Source: Mytilisepta virgata (Eukaryota; Mollusca; Bivalvia; Mytilida; Mytilidae). Taken from it: a stretch of 64,000 nucleotides of DNA. This document shows positions 23,336 through 37,367 of this stretch, one piece after another. A program made the translations under genes and the position numbers. Each line of letters starts with the position of its first letter. Positions within the stretch are counted from its first letter, which is position 1. The stretch lies in NCBI GenBank assembly GCA_028015205.1, contig CM051516.1, positions 38,888,230 through 38,952,229 of the forward strand, written 5' to 3'. The notes under the pieces were generated by a model. That model had not been told where the DNA came from and did no database searches. It worked only from the letters and a program-made list of their open reading frames with translations.

Positions 23336-23806
23336 TTAGCGATTATGCCGGAGTACCAAGAAAAAAAAATCAACCTACGAGTAAATTTTATCATGGATAC
23401 ATTTTTTAAAGGAAATTGTGAAAAACATCTCGCACCTCATGATGCTCCAAATAAAATACCAGTTTGAGTATGGCATACTGCGGTATACAATAACGATTAA
23501 GCCAGTGTACCAAGAAAAACATCATTGACCTACGAGTAAATTTTATCATGGATAAAATTTGTTTAAAGAAAATTGTGGAAAACATCTCGCACCTTATGAT
23601 GATCCAAATTACCAGTTTGAGTATGGCGTACTGCTGTATACAATAACGACTGAGTCGGAGTACAAAGAAAAAAATCATCGACCTACGCGTAAATTTTATT
23701 TTGGATAAACAAATTTTAAGGAAATTGAGGAAAATATCTCGCACCTCATTATGCTCCAAATTACCAGTTTGAGTATGGCGTACTCCGGTATACAATAACT
23801 CTAGTA
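23336..23806. repeat. About 152-bp tandem repeat, three units
   Basis: AGTTTGAGTATGG occurs at 23461, 23614 and 23766. Each unit also has AACATCTCGCACCT.ATGATG, CCTACG.GTAAATTTTAT and GGTATACAATAAC. The 136-codon minus-strand frame across it is a by-product of the repeat. Confidence 0.8.
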
Positions 23807-23809
23807 TGT

Positions 23810-26800
23810 AACACACAACAAGTCTTTACATTATTTATTTAACAAATCTACTTAACTACATATACTTCAAACTTAATATAATAGGTATTTAATTTTTGTA
23901 TTATTTAGTAATTTATACTCCTTAATCTTTTGATATTTAAAGTTGTACGAGAGAATTTCATTTTCAACATGATTAGATTAAAGTGAGATATACACGTATG
24001 TTTATTTCAGTTTGCTCTTTCGATTAATACAGTTAGGGAGGAGGGTATTTTCACGCTCTGAAAATACTCTTAAAAATATTTTATCCCACACAAAATTTGG
24101 AATTATTAAATTTCGGTAAACGAATGATAAAGCAACAATAGAGGCGAAAATCCAAAAATTAAAGATCAAAACAAATCGAATTTGTTGAGAAATTAAACTG
24201 CGAATTCGTTGAGAGTTTAACATAATTTAACCTTAAAAGATTTCCATAATATTTTTTTCAACATTGTTAAATCTCATGACAAGAGACTAGGCTGGTTTAT
24301 ATGACCGATCTTTTTCAATCATGATGAAATAAACACAGAATGTTTAAGTGAAATTGTAGAGGTCTACTAATGTCAGTTTTAACTTTTATCTATCTTTTCA
24401 AAAAATGATGAAGATGTCCAATCTCATTCAAACTTACTACAAAAGCATTACAAATAATTCTTTCCCAAACATAAGTCAATGTACAGGATGGAAATATTGC
24501 TGTTCAAATGCTTTAATGCGTAAGACGTTCCGAAAGAGCAAATTTACTGTTTTTGGTGTGCTGTTTATTTATTTTGGCGTAAAAAATGACGTCTTCTGAA
24601 ACGAATGTGACGCTGATGGACGAATGCAGGTTTCTTGTTTTCTGCTATGTTGACTCTTTTTTTTATTTACAAATGCAAGAATGCATGCAAAATGTGGGAC
24701 CCACAGTTAATAAGATTGTCTTTATTGCACACTCAATCACTGCCTGTAATTAAGTCACCAATTATTCATGGTGTATTAAATTACATGCTTAAGCTTTTCA
24801 TTAAGACATATATGCAAACTAAAACTGTTGCATTAAAAATGCGTTTTAACAAGTGAGGCTTAATAATTTTGAATTACAAATCAAAGAAATGCATTAATAT
24901 TTTATATTAAAATATATTAATCACGTAGTAATAAAGTTTTAATAAGAAATTCCAATGTTTTTCGCATTATTTAACTTAAAACTAATATAACTCAAAAGCC
25001 ACATATTGTATGCCTTGGTTCTAACGTATAAACGTTAAATCAACCAAACATGTATTTCCTGCATTGAAATTACAGTTTTATAATTGCCTATCAAACTTTC
25101 ACAATTGCTCTTTTCTTTTCATGCAAATAAAAAAAAATCTTGACTTTTACCAATTTTAAACAAATTTGATCAATCATTAACATCTAATGGTAAAATGACA
25201 AACACAATTTTTGTTGTTGTTGCATGAAATGCTTTTAAAAGAAACCAAATATTACATTTGCTAGATATAAATTAAATTGGTCATTAATAGTCATGAAGGA
25301 TGTTGGATAAATCTTTGGCCCAAAATCCACATATTTGATGTATTACATGCATGTTGTGTACCTCGAAACTGGTATTAAAGAATATTTATCAACAGAGAAA
25401 AATATAGCAACTCACTGCAAGTTCTACAGGTTCGGTTTGCTCGAAATTCTTTGATAAAAACACTTTGTCCCATTTTCTAGATTTCATAATAATTTCATAC
25501 AATAATTTCTTTTCACTGTTTTATCGCATACAGAACATTTCCACGAACTTTGCACGATTTTACTGTTTTGTGGCTTAGTGACCTCTTTCAAATATAACAT
25601 GTAAATACACATTTGAATATATGCCATGGGTTATTTTCTGTTAAATCAATGAATAATTTATAACAGCAATACATACATGTATTCTGTGGCTGTGACTTTG
25701 TAACTTTCAGACAAAATAACATTGTGTTCCAGAGCAAAGCAGTGGATATAAAATAACAAAAAGAAAGTTGTAAAACAGAAATAAATTAAATGTCTGAAAG
25801 ACAAAAACAGTAAAACAAATCTAAGGGCTTCAAAGAGACAAACATGCGTCGATGCATAAAGGAGAAACTCCTTACATTCAAAAGTTGTACCATTCTACCA
25901 TTGCAGTAAATATTGCAAAGCATTGAACTTCCGGACACTACCAAAAAAGACAACAGCACTGTAGATTAGATTCAAGTTGCTGAAATACACATACAGTGTA
26001 TCAAAATTCGCTGGTTGCACTGTTCCATGTAATATTTCAATTTATATTAGAATAGAAAGGTTAGTAATCTATAAAATTTGACTGATCAAGTATCTCGTCG
26101 TTGCAAAAAATTAAATATTAAATAAATAAAATTAAACTTATGCTGTAGATGAGACAAGAACTACATGTATGAAATGAAATCGGAAAATACAAAAAGCTGA
26201 CAGGGTAAGATTGTAGGGTTTACCACTACAAAAAAAATCAATGAATTATCATATATTTATGTACATGTAGGATCACATTGACTGTAATACTTTTACTGTA
26301 AATATATAGATTTTGTTTGTCCTTTTAAGAACTTTATATTTTAGAAAAAAAATTATGTATTTATCTTTCATGCATAAATAGATGCTTACCTTCATTTGCT
26401 TTTAAAAATATAATTTAAGTTATGAAAATCTAAATCCCAGAACGATTGTGGTATTCAGATTTGTGTATAACTTTAAAATTACTTTATTAGAGTATCGTTC
26501 CATGTCAGAGGCTATTAGGAAATCCCTTGCCTCCTGCATTGGTATACTGCAGATCTGACTTTGTCACCCGTAACTCTCTCTGCTGATAACCAATTATTCT
26601 CCATTTCAATATGCTGTTTGTTAAGAGTTCTATGTTTATTTTGTGATTTCATGGCTATCAAAAGGGGGTCTTTATGGTATACCTATAGAATGTTTTATTT
26701 CGTTTTAATGTGATTTTATTGCTAATACATTTGAAATAATCTTACAGTTTTTATTGAATTTAGCCAATTCAAATTCAAGACTATCCAGATAAGGTTTTAG

Positions 26801-29800
26801 GCATATTACAAAACGAAATATAAAAATGTACATATTCCTTTTATCACCTCCTTGTAACGAGCCATCTTGCCCAAAAATTTATTAGTTTAAAATTCATTTA
26901 GTATTTAACACTGAACATAAAAGCTTCATTTTCCCATTTTCTTTTAATGACACTAGAAGGCGTCTCAAGTACAAAAATATATAAATCTGTATAGAAATTC
27001 GCATTATTATAAAAAGAAAGGTGGATTCTAGTATTTACATTTGTCAAAGTAAAAGTGTTTTATAAACCAAAATAACTCTGAAGAAGGTTATGTATAAATG
27101 AATTAAATCTTTTGGAATTTGAAGTGTATGCCTTTCGTTAGATGTCAAACATTAATTATTTCAGAAGAAATATCTGTTCGTGCTACGTTGATATCAATTA
27201 ACAAAAGTTTTATTAACGTTGTTTTAGAATCAAATTACTGTTTTTCACTTTCCAAATAAACAGATGTATTTTTTAAAAATAAATATGGAACCATGAGGTA
27301 GAGGAAGAACTGCAAAAAACCAAAAAAAAAAAAAAAACAAAACAAAACAAAACAAACAAAAAAAACAAAAACAAAAAACAAAACAAAAATGTGCTAAAAA
27401 GAAAGCTTCGTACAATACTGATGAACACTTTATAGCAATTTTAAAGATGAACAACGCCACTGTAATTAGTTGTTTTTCTTATCTTGTTCTAGTATTACAT
27501 ACTTTAGTTTTTCGTTCTCCGAAATTTTATTTTGGTAAATTGCTAAATCTTGTTAGAAACTAGGAGACCCCCCCCCTGTGCTTAGCTCTGTCCTGGGCTA
27601 TTTGTCATAATTTTGGCTTTAAATCTGTTCTTCAAAATTCTAGTTTCTGTTTTGGCTTTAAAGATTCTTTGCACTTGAGCACAACAGATGAGTAGGTAAT
27701 TGAACGAACTACACATGGATCTTGGTCATCATAAATTGTCATAAAATAGAATATTTAGTACTTTTACTACATATACCACTTGATGTATAATATCAAATAA
27801 TGTTAATGCGTATTTTCCGAGGGCTCCCAGTAACACCTTTAATACTAGGTGATATCGATAAGTACACATAATAATATCTTATTCCGATTTAACAACCTTA
27901 CATTAGAAACTGAACAATTTCTTCAGAATATCACATTGAAATATTGTAAACCTAAATCTCATTACAAATAAATCGTTTTCTATGAATCCTACCTTTAATT
28001 TTCTATCATTACACAATAACCATTTAATATCATTTACAAACTTCAACAGAAATTACAGGATTTAATTTGTCGAGAACACTTTGATTGTATCCGGGGTACC
28101 TTTGTCAAAGGTCAATCGTCAATATTTTATCACTTCGTTTATCTTTTATTGTTCAAATAAAGCAAGTATACCGATACCGTATCTATAAAACTTATTGGAT
28201 GCATGATATCTAACAACAATTCTTTAAGGGGTTTAAAAATTCACTGTAAAAATCAAATGTTTCGTTCTGAAAAGTTAATGCCACAAACTATAATCTGTCT
28301 TGTATATATATATATTTCATATATTTTTGATACATGTAACATGTTTTTGACAAGGCCCAATGCCCAGACTAATGTTTTTCTCGCTCTGCGAAGTTTTGGT
28401 AGTGAACAAACCTAATGAATATTAATCCAGAAATGCGAATACAAAGTGACATATTATATGCAATAGATCTGAGATTATCAGACAAATTACGTCCCTTCCA
28501 CCACAGGGACTCGTTTCTATTGATTTTATGGTATTTTACAACATTCGAGACTGGGGCGGCCCCGATGTACTATATCATAACACAAGGGAGGTATCAATTC
28601 CGAGAGCGCCAAATTTCAAATCTTAAAAAAAGAAATTCTGTTCTCCAATCAGTTTACTTTTTTACTCATTTCTGCAGTAAAATGATTATATTTTAACAAA
28701 ATGCCAACCTTTTAGCCCTTATTTCCCACCAAACGGTTTTATTCGCTCATTGTAGTCCCACTTCTGATGAAATTATGTTACCCCAAACCACAGGAGCTCG
28801 TTACAAAATCGATGAAATCAGAACTTCACTGTCCGGAAGTGACACACATTTGTATAATTTCCTCCAAATTTGACAGACCGCTTCGGTGCTTTTAAAATTT
28901 GTAGAACCTTTTGTTACTAGATAGATTTTTAACTGTAACTTTATTCTCACTTTTGTATTATAATCTAAACTTTTGTTTTGCCGAACTGTTTCCAATATTT
29001 TCAAATTTTAGAACTGCTGAGAAGCCATTATTTGTCGAACAATTTGTTTTGCAACAGGATTGGCTATGTCAAGTTCGATTACCGAAGGAATACTGAAGAT
29101 AAAAACATAAGGGGTATACGATGCACTGAAACAATACAAAAACACACATGAATTTCTGTCGTCCTTTAATGGGATATACTAAGATTGCTAGTAACTTTCC
29201 ACCGTCCATGGACAATGACTGTACAGGAGAAAGTCTTCAATATAATACTAGTAAACAATACCAAAAGGCCAAGTGAACAGTTTTATTTCTGTTCTTTATA
29301 TGTGTATTAAAAACCAATGCGATGATCTATTTCTGATACAAAGATATAAACTAAGTTGCTCATATTGTATTATTAAAATGAACAAGCTTTAACACCTTAA
29401 TATCATTCTACTATGAAATTACCGGTAAAATATCTAACTAATGAAGCAACTAACCTTTACAATGTCTAGTAAACTCTAGTGGTTTTGCTTGTAACAGGTT
29501 TTGTCATTTGAATTTAAATTTTCATATATTCCTTATTGCATAAGCTTCAATGTTTCATCGTAAGACATTTCTGAGGAACCAAATATTTGTCAATGTGCGC
29601 ATTAGGTGCGATTGCTATCATATTATATGTTTCGCCTTTTTTATCAACTAGGCCATGTATCTGAAGCCAGACGAATATTTTTTTTCTCAAATATTTGATG
29701 CGTGTTACGACTTATGATTTAATTCGAAAACAAACACATGTAATGTAATATGTGGTGACTGAAAACATTGCTTGATGCAAGTTTATAATTTATAAAAGGT

Positions 29801-31500
29801 AAGAAAACAATGAGACAAGAGCATTTTATACAATCCATTGATAGAAATGTTTAAGGACCATTGACTTCAAGAGCGTTGTAAATATAAGTGAAGAGGAAAT
29901 TAAGACTTAAAATTCACCCTGGAAAGGTATCCATTATCAAAATAAATTTTTTGGGGTTTTTTCTAAGTCGAGTATTGACTTGCTGTAGACATAACATTAT
30001 ATATTTATGGTTGGTAACACAAATAAGATCAATGGATATAATATTTGTATTTAGATTAATAACAAACATGCAATATACATGTATACTCCGCGTAATTCTT
30101 GCATTTTTGGATATTTAACAGTATTGCAACATTTGTAACAAAGAACAATCATATTGAAATTGGTCTAAAAAATGTGAGGAAAAACGGAAATGGAGTGAAG
30201 TTAGATAGAAAGCACAAAATCACAAATATAATAACCAAACAAAAACGCGGCGATCACAACATGGTATACAATGTCGAAAAACACAACATGCCACAAGCCC
30301 TTAATGCCCCAGAGTAATTCATGAGTAGTTATGTCCAGTGGTGCAAAAAGATAACCGAGACAAAGACATTCATGACCACACTTTCCTCACTTGGGGAAAG
30401 TACTTTTACAGTACTTAAATTTTGTTGTGGAGCATTTTGTTTATTCGGGATTTTAGGTGAATTTTTGACACCTGCATTTTCGTGGTCTTTTAGTGCTTAT
30501 TGCATAACTCATATCTTTCTATTTTCATATTTACTCTACAATCTCCAACTATCAGTACAGCATTATACCTACGGTAAAGGAAATGTTTTATTTGTCCAGA
30601 CAAATAAACCCCCTCTATTGATATGTACCTTGCTTTTGTTCTTTAATCAGCATATTGACGGATTAATCAACCAATTCAAACATTGTTGAAGCATATCTGA
30701 ATACACTAATTCAATACAAACAATTTTATTGACATTTATAATAGTTATATATGATCTATTGAAACGGGCCTAAATGTAAACAACCAAACATTAGATAGAT
30801 ATCCAACTAGAAGGGACATTTACCAAACACATACATGTAAGATGTCTGGCAAATTATGAAAGTATCATGAGTATTTGTTAGATTTACTTGCCTGTTATTG
30901 TGTGTGTGATGTGTTACTAGTAATTAACTTCGAAGTTGTCCCCGGTAGTAATGATAACAAACATTTAGCAATGATTTAATCTCAAAAGCTGCGGCCGTCT
31001 GAAACTTGCAATGGGGCGGATAATTGTTTTCTGCATGTTGAATTAAGGACGAGAAACAGCAATTAAAGCTGTTTTGACCTTTGTTAGGTATATGTAGTGA
31101 ATTTGTATAAAGAAGTAAGCCATCTTATACTTTTTCATATTATGTAATGCTGGAAGGCACAGGTTGAAAATATATTAGCGAAAGAATACACGAGCGATTC
31201 GACAAATGTATATATACATTCCAAAGACAAGGCAAAATCGTGAAAATGCAACATAAAAAAACATATAACAGTCTAAATAGAATTAGAAGAAGACAGCACA
31301 GTAACTAAAGCACTAGCAATGTGAACTCTAACAATAACCTGGAATGACATCAGGTTTTCCGGGAGGGTAAGTATATCCTGCTGCGTTAGAGATACTCTCA
31401 TTGAAATGGAAAAAATCAGGTACAGTGTCAAGTTCGGTGAAATGTCAATTCCAGTAATACTGTAAATATGACTAAGATATATATAGATTCTTTTTCAGGT
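23810..31500. other. Long intergenic tract, no gene seen
   Basis: About 7.7 kb of AT-rich DNA. It holds an AAAAC simple repeat at about 27317-27390, a C-run near 27568 and a small hairpin (AGTATTTTCACGCTCTGAAA region, about 24043-24070). A 122-codon frame at 30321 has two hydrophobic segments but no supporting context. Nothing else was recognised. Confidence 0.45.
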
Positions 31501-31503
31501 ACG

Positions 31504-31628
31504 AGTGAGTTATGGAATTTCTCTACCCGATATAGTTAAATTTTTGATTTTCAACACGCGAGCTCTTAGCGAGCGTGTTAAAATCTAAAATTTAACTATT
31601 GAGGGTGGAGAAATTCCATAACTCACGA
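31504..31628. mobile_element. Hairpin element with CGCGAGCTC centre
   Basis: GAGTTATGGAATTTCTCTAC, ATAGTTAAATTTT and CAACACGCGAGC are mirrored by GCGAGCGTGTT, AAAATTTAACTAT and GTGGAGAAATTCCATAACTC. Arms are about 55 bp with a tiny loop (TCTTA). Confidence 0.75.
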
Positions 31629-31629
31629 G

Positions 31630-33068
31630 TAAATTGAAGGAGAATCTGTTTCTCGAGTGATTTTTGACAAAAACCTCAAGAAAATGTTGCTATTTAGTTT
31701 GTTTACATAGACGTCATTTCGGGACTTCTCTAGTTTATCGTTCCAATAACTATAGAAAAAACGGCGGTAATTCCCACGTAGAAATTTAATCAGCGTGAAG
31801 TGGTTAAAAATATTATGTATTTTTATCCCACCGATTAAACACGTCAAGAATAGGAGAAATATAAATAGAAACTCCGTATCGGTTATAACCTTGTGTTATA
31901 AGTTTATGTGACATGCAGTAATATTATTCTTTCAACGTAAACATTACATGCATTACATCATAAGCTAGAGATGTTGGTTGTTTCTTCTACGATAGGGGAA
32001 GTTCATGATTGGAAAGTGAAAATCCTTGTCACTATCAAAGAATTCAATTGTCATAAACATGCAAATGAAGTTGCAATATGAAAACATTTGCAGGTATTCT
32101 GTCTAAGATAACGCGAGTTTCTAGCATTTCTCAATAGGATAAAGAACGGAAATGGGGATAATGTACACTGTAAAAAATCATTTATCAGAAGAAAACAAAC
32201 AAAAATAGCAAATCAACAGCCCATTTATTACTGTATTTCATTTGAAGTTCCTCGACAATGAGGTATATACACCTTATAATTCTATAAAGACGTCGAACTG
32301 GTTAGGTTATAAAGAAATATTTCCTCAAAGGGACTTAACAATATCGTTTGCATTAAAAAAAATATACGTTGAATTCTCAAACATTGAAAGTCGCTGAAAA
32401 AGTCTTCAGTGATAGATTAAATGCTCATACCTTACAAAGAGATCAAGACTGTCCATAGCTTCAAATTATGGAGAACACTTTTATCTAAATATAATCTACC
32501 AAATGTAATACAATATGTTTGCACCGAAGCTTCAGGAAAAAATACAAATAAAACCAAAATAAATGATCGCAAGATAAAGGCAATTGGGATCCAGCAACGA
32601 AGAAAAACAAATAAAAACTGAAAGCAATAAAATGGGTGAACACTGATTATTCGTTAAAATGTTTATTTTAGAGATATTCGGAAAAGATTCTAAATGTCAA
32701 ATGACAGTTATTCTGATATGTACGTTTCCTGGAAGGGTTATTAGAACACGGATATTAAAAACTGTCGCCTGCAATCATTTTGTTTGGATGGAAATCATAA
32801 ATCAGAAAAGGGTAAATTTAATAGAATATGTCATAAAACGTTGAATAAATTTGTTTTGTAAATCTAACTGATGAAATGTATTAAACAAAACATGCAGATT
32901 AAACATGCATGTTCAAATTAGATGCCGAGTTCAAATTCTTGAATGAAAAGTACATTGTCAATGTACGTTATATTGCAAAAAGGTTTTAAAAAGATAAAAG
33001 ACGAATGTGGGATGAAGGTAGATGAGAAAATACCCAATACAATACTGGAATATATATATAGAGAATAA
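31630..33068. other. Intergenic, no gene seen
   Basis: AT-rich, short frames only. Confidence 0.4.
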
Positions 33069-33069
33069 T

Positions 33070-33183
33070 ACATGACAAAATCCGTATCACACGCGGTATC
33101 ATCCAGAGCCAGGGCCTTTAGGCCTGAGGGCCCGATGAAATTGGTCGAGGGTGATACGGCATGTGATACGGATTTTGTCATGT
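33070..33183. mobile_element. Hairpin element with GGGCC centre
   Basis: ACATGACAAAATCCGTATCA and further CACGCGGTATCA are mirrored by TGATACGGCATGTGATACGG and ATTTTGTCATGT. The centre contains AGGGCCTTTAGGCCTGAGGG. Arms are about 50 bp. Confidence 0.75.
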
Positions 33184-33605
33184 TTTATACGCTTTATCAT
33201 ATATTTGAAAAGAGTATAGTCACGTGACCAATATCATTTTAACGGGAATGATAAAGGGGTGATGATATCGATATCATCACGGTAGAAAATACAGCTGACA
33301 ATGTTCTTTCAGTATCGTATATGCAATTTTCCTTTATTTAGTACTAAGTGTATGATAAATATAAATAACAAATTAACGACGAATTAATTTGAAATTTATC
33401 TTCTTCGTTTGAAAGTACACAACAAAATAATTTAGCTTTTGAAACGTCTTCGAAAGTGACCAAAAAAACACACTTCTTACAACAAGGTAACAACGGCCTC
33501 TAGCAGCGAATCCACCGTAGAATGTACTTGTACGTTCCCCTTATTTTTGACACATTAAAAAAGGATACAAAGTGTATTAATAAATCATAATTCAACTCCA
33601 GTAAA
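33184..33605. other. Intergenic, no gene seen
   Basis: Nothing recognised. It leads into the 31-bp minisatellite. Confidence 0.35.
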
Positions 33606-34198
33606 TAACTGTCAGCAGTTTGTCCGATAAAAGATCTAACACATAAACACATGTAACACAAGCAGATTGTCCGATAAAAACATGTAACAAGCTGTTTGTT
33701 CTATAAAAACATGTAACACAAGCAGTTTGTCCGATAAAAACGTATAACACAAGCAGTTTGTCCGATAAAAACATGTAACACAAGCATTTAGTCCGATAAA
33801 AACATGTAATACAAGCAGTTTGTCCGATAAAAACATGTAACACCGATACAAACATGTTATACAATCAGTTTGTCCGATAAAAACAAGTAATACAAGCAGT
33901 TTGTCAGATAAAAATATATAACACAAGGAGTTAGTCTGATAAAACATGTAACACGGATAAAACATGTAACACAAGCAGTCTGTCCGATAAAAACATGTAA
34001 CACAAGGAGTTAGTCCGATAAAAACATGTAACGCAACCAGTTTGTCCGATAAAAACATGTAAAAACAACCAGTTTGTCCGATGAAAACATGTAAAAGCAA
34101 CCTGTTTGTCCGATAAAAAAACATGTTAAAACAACCAGTTTATCCGATAGAAACATGTAAAAAAAAACAATTTGTCCGATAAAAACATATAACACAAG
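33606..34198. repeat. 31-bp minisatellite, about 19 units
   Basis: The unit is close to ACACAAGCAGTTTGTCCGAT followed by AAAAACATGTA. Units vary by single bases and small indels, with a few compound units near 33840 and 33950. Because 31 is not a multiple of three, all three minus-strand frames show cycling Cys/Phe-rich peptides; these are not genes. Confidence 0.88.
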
Positions 34199-35125
34199 AG
34201 AAAGTTTAGACCACCACAGGACAATCAGGATACACTGTAACTACAGAAACACTTGACAAAAGGAACTGAGGCAAAATTTAGCAATAGCAAAACTAGCAGA
34301 TTGTCAAAATTCACACACACAGCAAACATTTGGGTTTGAGGATATTATCATAAAATGTTTTCTTACATTTCTAGATAATATTATTTTTATTCTTGATTTC
34401 AGTACAAAGAACTATTTCAGTCCACAGATTTTTAAAACAGATATCGTATACGAACTACAAGTATTAACAATTAATACTACATTTAACTAGGATCGGTAAG
34501 AAATATGCTATATATATGCTAAATAAATAAACATCTGATTGATATCTACCCTATTACTTTTCTGTAATCAGCATATCAATATAAGATCAAACAATTCAAT
34601 AAAACATTGTTGAACCCTATCTATATCTCTGACTCAATACAAATATTAATAACGATCGAAATATACAATGCATACTGTGTAATACGATTTAAGTTAAATA
34701 TTTACTAAGAAATATTAAAATGTTAGCTTTATTGAGAACGTGTAAGAAGGAGAGAAGAGTCGCTCGCTGTATGTTTAATACAGGGAAGTGGGCCTGGAAA
34801 TCTGGTCTACATCAATGCCCTAAGATGTGTCAAAACATGCACATACATTAGAATTTTCTTTAAAAATGAGTTTGCATTTAGTCAAAATGTCAACATCCCA
34901 ACTACATGTACGGATGGCTTCATTACATGTCAATTTATTTTTTGTGCTAAATCACACTTTAGAGGTGACACTTTTTTTTATCAATAATTAGTTTTAGTAA
35001 AACTATAAAATATTTGACCCTAAATTCCTTACATTCTTTAAAATTCTTTGTGAATTTCCAAAATCTCACCATTCTCATCCTTACCTATATAGGATTGATC
35101 ACTTCGCACATTGCATTTAAAAAAT
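34199..35125. other. Intergenic, no gene seen
   Basis: AT-rich sequence without recognised structure. Confidence 0.35.
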
Positions 35126-35275
35126 TGAAACTATTGAAATATTGTTGTCCGAGTTACTTCTGAGTGACACTTATAATGTATCTAAGAACCGACTACTAAA
35201 ATGTGAAACTATTGAAATATTGTTGTCCGAGTTGCTTCTAAGTAACACTTGTAATGTATCTAAGAACTCCCTACT
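35126..35275. repeat. 78-bp tandem duplication (two units)
   Basis: TGAAACTATTGAAATATTGT, then TGTCCGAGTT.CTTCT.AGT, begins at 35126 and again at 35204. Confidence 0.78.
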
Positions 35276-35552
35276 TCGCGTCTAGGAATAAAAAGAATTA
35301 TCTCGAGGTACTAAAACGAACTTCATTTTCTAAATCCACCTGCAAATATATCGCCAATATAAATGAAATTTCTGTCAGTTTAAACTTATTCAAATAATAA
35401 AACTGCATGTACATATCTGTTTCTCGATATAACGTACATGTTTGTTCAAATTTATACCGATAAAATTCTTATGACAAATTGAGTTGTTAAACGATTTTTA
35501 TTATTATTTATATTTGCAATTTTACATTTAATGTTTAAGTCCTTTTTGTGTC

Positions 35553-35900
35553 GTACCGCCTCGGTGTCATCGAGTGCGGAAGGTCGCGGGTTCGATCTCC
35601 GGTCGGGTCAAACCAAATACTTGAAAAGTGGTATTTGCTGCTTATGCGCCATGCACGCGGCATCTTGGAGTAATAGCAAAGGACTGGTCGTCTCGGAGTG
35701 ACTATAGTGTGTCCAGGTGGGATGATATGTCTTTCTGCAGACTGTTACCTACTACAAATGTACCTTAAAAATCCGGCTCAATGTGTCAGTCTAGTACAAA
35801 GCAGGGTTCATACATGTATTCATATCATATCATAACAACATGTTCTCGTCCTCATATGCATCAAACGATTGCCACTGGACGTTAAACAATTATTTATCCA
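35553..35900 (+). repeat. tRNA-derived SINE (best copy in window)
   Basis: The head holds a clean box B, GGTTCGATCTCC (35589-35600), about 35 bases after a box-A-like start. The body (AAACCAAATACTTGAAAAGT, GGTATTTGCTGCTTATGCGC) is followed by GTCTAGTACAAAGCAGGGTT and TCATATCATATCA. The 3' part CCACTGGACGTTAAACAATT runs into ATCC-type repeats. Length of about 340 bp and structure fit bivalve tRNA SINEs. A decayed relative is at 2968-3300. Confidence 0.78.
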
Positions 35901-35904
35901 TCCA

Positions 35905-36838
35905 CCCTTACAGTTATCAGAATTTCAGGATAATTTAATTGCTCATAAATGATTTTATATCAAGTCAATCATCTGTACTGAGAATATTTATAGTTTTAAA
36001 CCTCATAGTTACATCGCGTATATGTTACGGAGTGCCAAACCTTCGTTACAGTTATTGGTAAAAATAACTATATATATGAGCAAAAGCAATTACCATGTAA
36101 ACAAAAATATATTCACAGAACAATAATCAAATGCATAATGAAATATTTTTTTGTAATAAACATACATTGTAGAATCTTGTACAAATTTGATTTCAAAATT
36201 TTGCTATAACTTTATTTCACCTTTGTGTTTCTGAAATATATTAGAAATCCGTCATACATGTACAAAATGTTAATAGCTTGATGTAACTTAAAAGTTTCCT
36301 ATAAGTAATTTCTGGGTACACTGTACTTTAATATTGTGCAAGCAATAATTACATTATTTTTTTCAGTTACATAAATACAGGTGTATAATAATTACATAAT
36401 GACGTCTTATTAGTCAAATAAATACAAGTGTACATTGAACAAAAAATCCAATAAAACTATGTAGGGTCACGTCTTTAGGCACAGTTGACAGTTTAACAAT
36501 AGGTGCAATATAATAAAAATGAAACATTACTCTATTTAGTTCAATAAAAAACAGGGCAAATTCTGCAAATCACGGTTCACCAAGTAGTGAAATGTTTGCA
36601 GAACAACCCATTCATATAAAAACAATTAGTAGAATTGTTATAAGATATACTACTAGTATTTAATAACGTAAAGCTGGTGGATTTTAAATCTACTTAGGAA
36701 GGTAGTTTACAATATCATAAATAATAAATATATATTACATTAGTAGACATAAGTCAAATCTGAGGTCCATAACTTATTTCATCACATATTTTATTGAAAT
36801 AACGCCGATTTTGCATATGTAATAAAAGCATAATTTGA
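35905..36838. other. Intergenic, no gene seen
   Basis: AT-rich; nothing recognised. Confidence 0.35.
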
Positions 36839-36892
36839 AGCATGTTATTTGCCCCCAGGGCAATAACATCATACGAGGGCAGATAACATGAG
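36839..36892. repeat. Short hairpin
   Basis: GCATGTTATTTGCCC is mirrored by GGGCAGATAACATG around CAGGGCAATAACATC. Arms are about 14 bp; it may be a remnant of a larger fold-back element. Confidence 0.55.
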
Positions 36893-37236
36893 CTTTATCG
36901 ACGTCACTTCCGCTCAGCTGTATATAATCGTCTGATCACTATTTACGGTAAACAAACCACGTGCATAAATGTTCTTAGCAGCTTCCAATAGGGACTTATA
37001 AAATCTATTTGTTAATCTCGGGAAAAACACAGAAACTGAAGTTGCATTCATTTGTTTGACTATATACTAAAAGTGAAAGAAATAATTGTTTACTAGCTGT
37101 AGCACTCTGAATGTGCACTTTATATTCATTCGCCACATCAGTGTTGTTCAAACCCGGACAGACTTGCTTGGAGACAGGAAAATCGAATTCAGCATTAGAA
37201 TTATTTCTTGGCAGTGGCAGAATGAGTAATAAATAG

Positions 37237-37360
37237 ATTAATACATTAGCCTTGTTATCAGCGCTCGACTGATATCGTCCCTCGGGCTAAAGCACTCATG
37301 GCCGATATCAAGGTCTTTGGCTGATAACAAGGGCAATATGAAAAATGCCATGTATTAATG
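37237..37360. mobile_element. Hairpin element with CTCG/CTCGGG centre
   Basis: ATTAATACATTAGCCTTGTT and ATCAGC are mirrored by GCTGATAACAAGGGCAATAT and ATGTATTAAT. The centre reads GCGCTCGACTGATATCGTCC and CTCGGGCTAAAGC. It abuts the repeat at 37368. Confidence 0.65.
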
Positions 37361-37367
37361 TATAAGT

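Noticed and set aside
23406..23816. 136-codon minus-strand frame
   Set aside because: It crosses three units of a 152-bp tandem repeat and simply reflects the repeat.
30321..30689. 122-codon frame with two hydrophobic segments
   Set aside because: No splice sites, homologous copy or recognised motif; the length is compatible with chance.
33592..34195. Cys/Phe-rich minus-strand frames of 60-160 codons
   Set aside because: They are translations of the 31-bp minisatellite in three frames and have no independent support.
33606..34198. CRISPR-like spacing of repeats
   Set aside because: The units are directly adjacent without unique spacers and the genome is eukaryotic, so this is a minisatellite.
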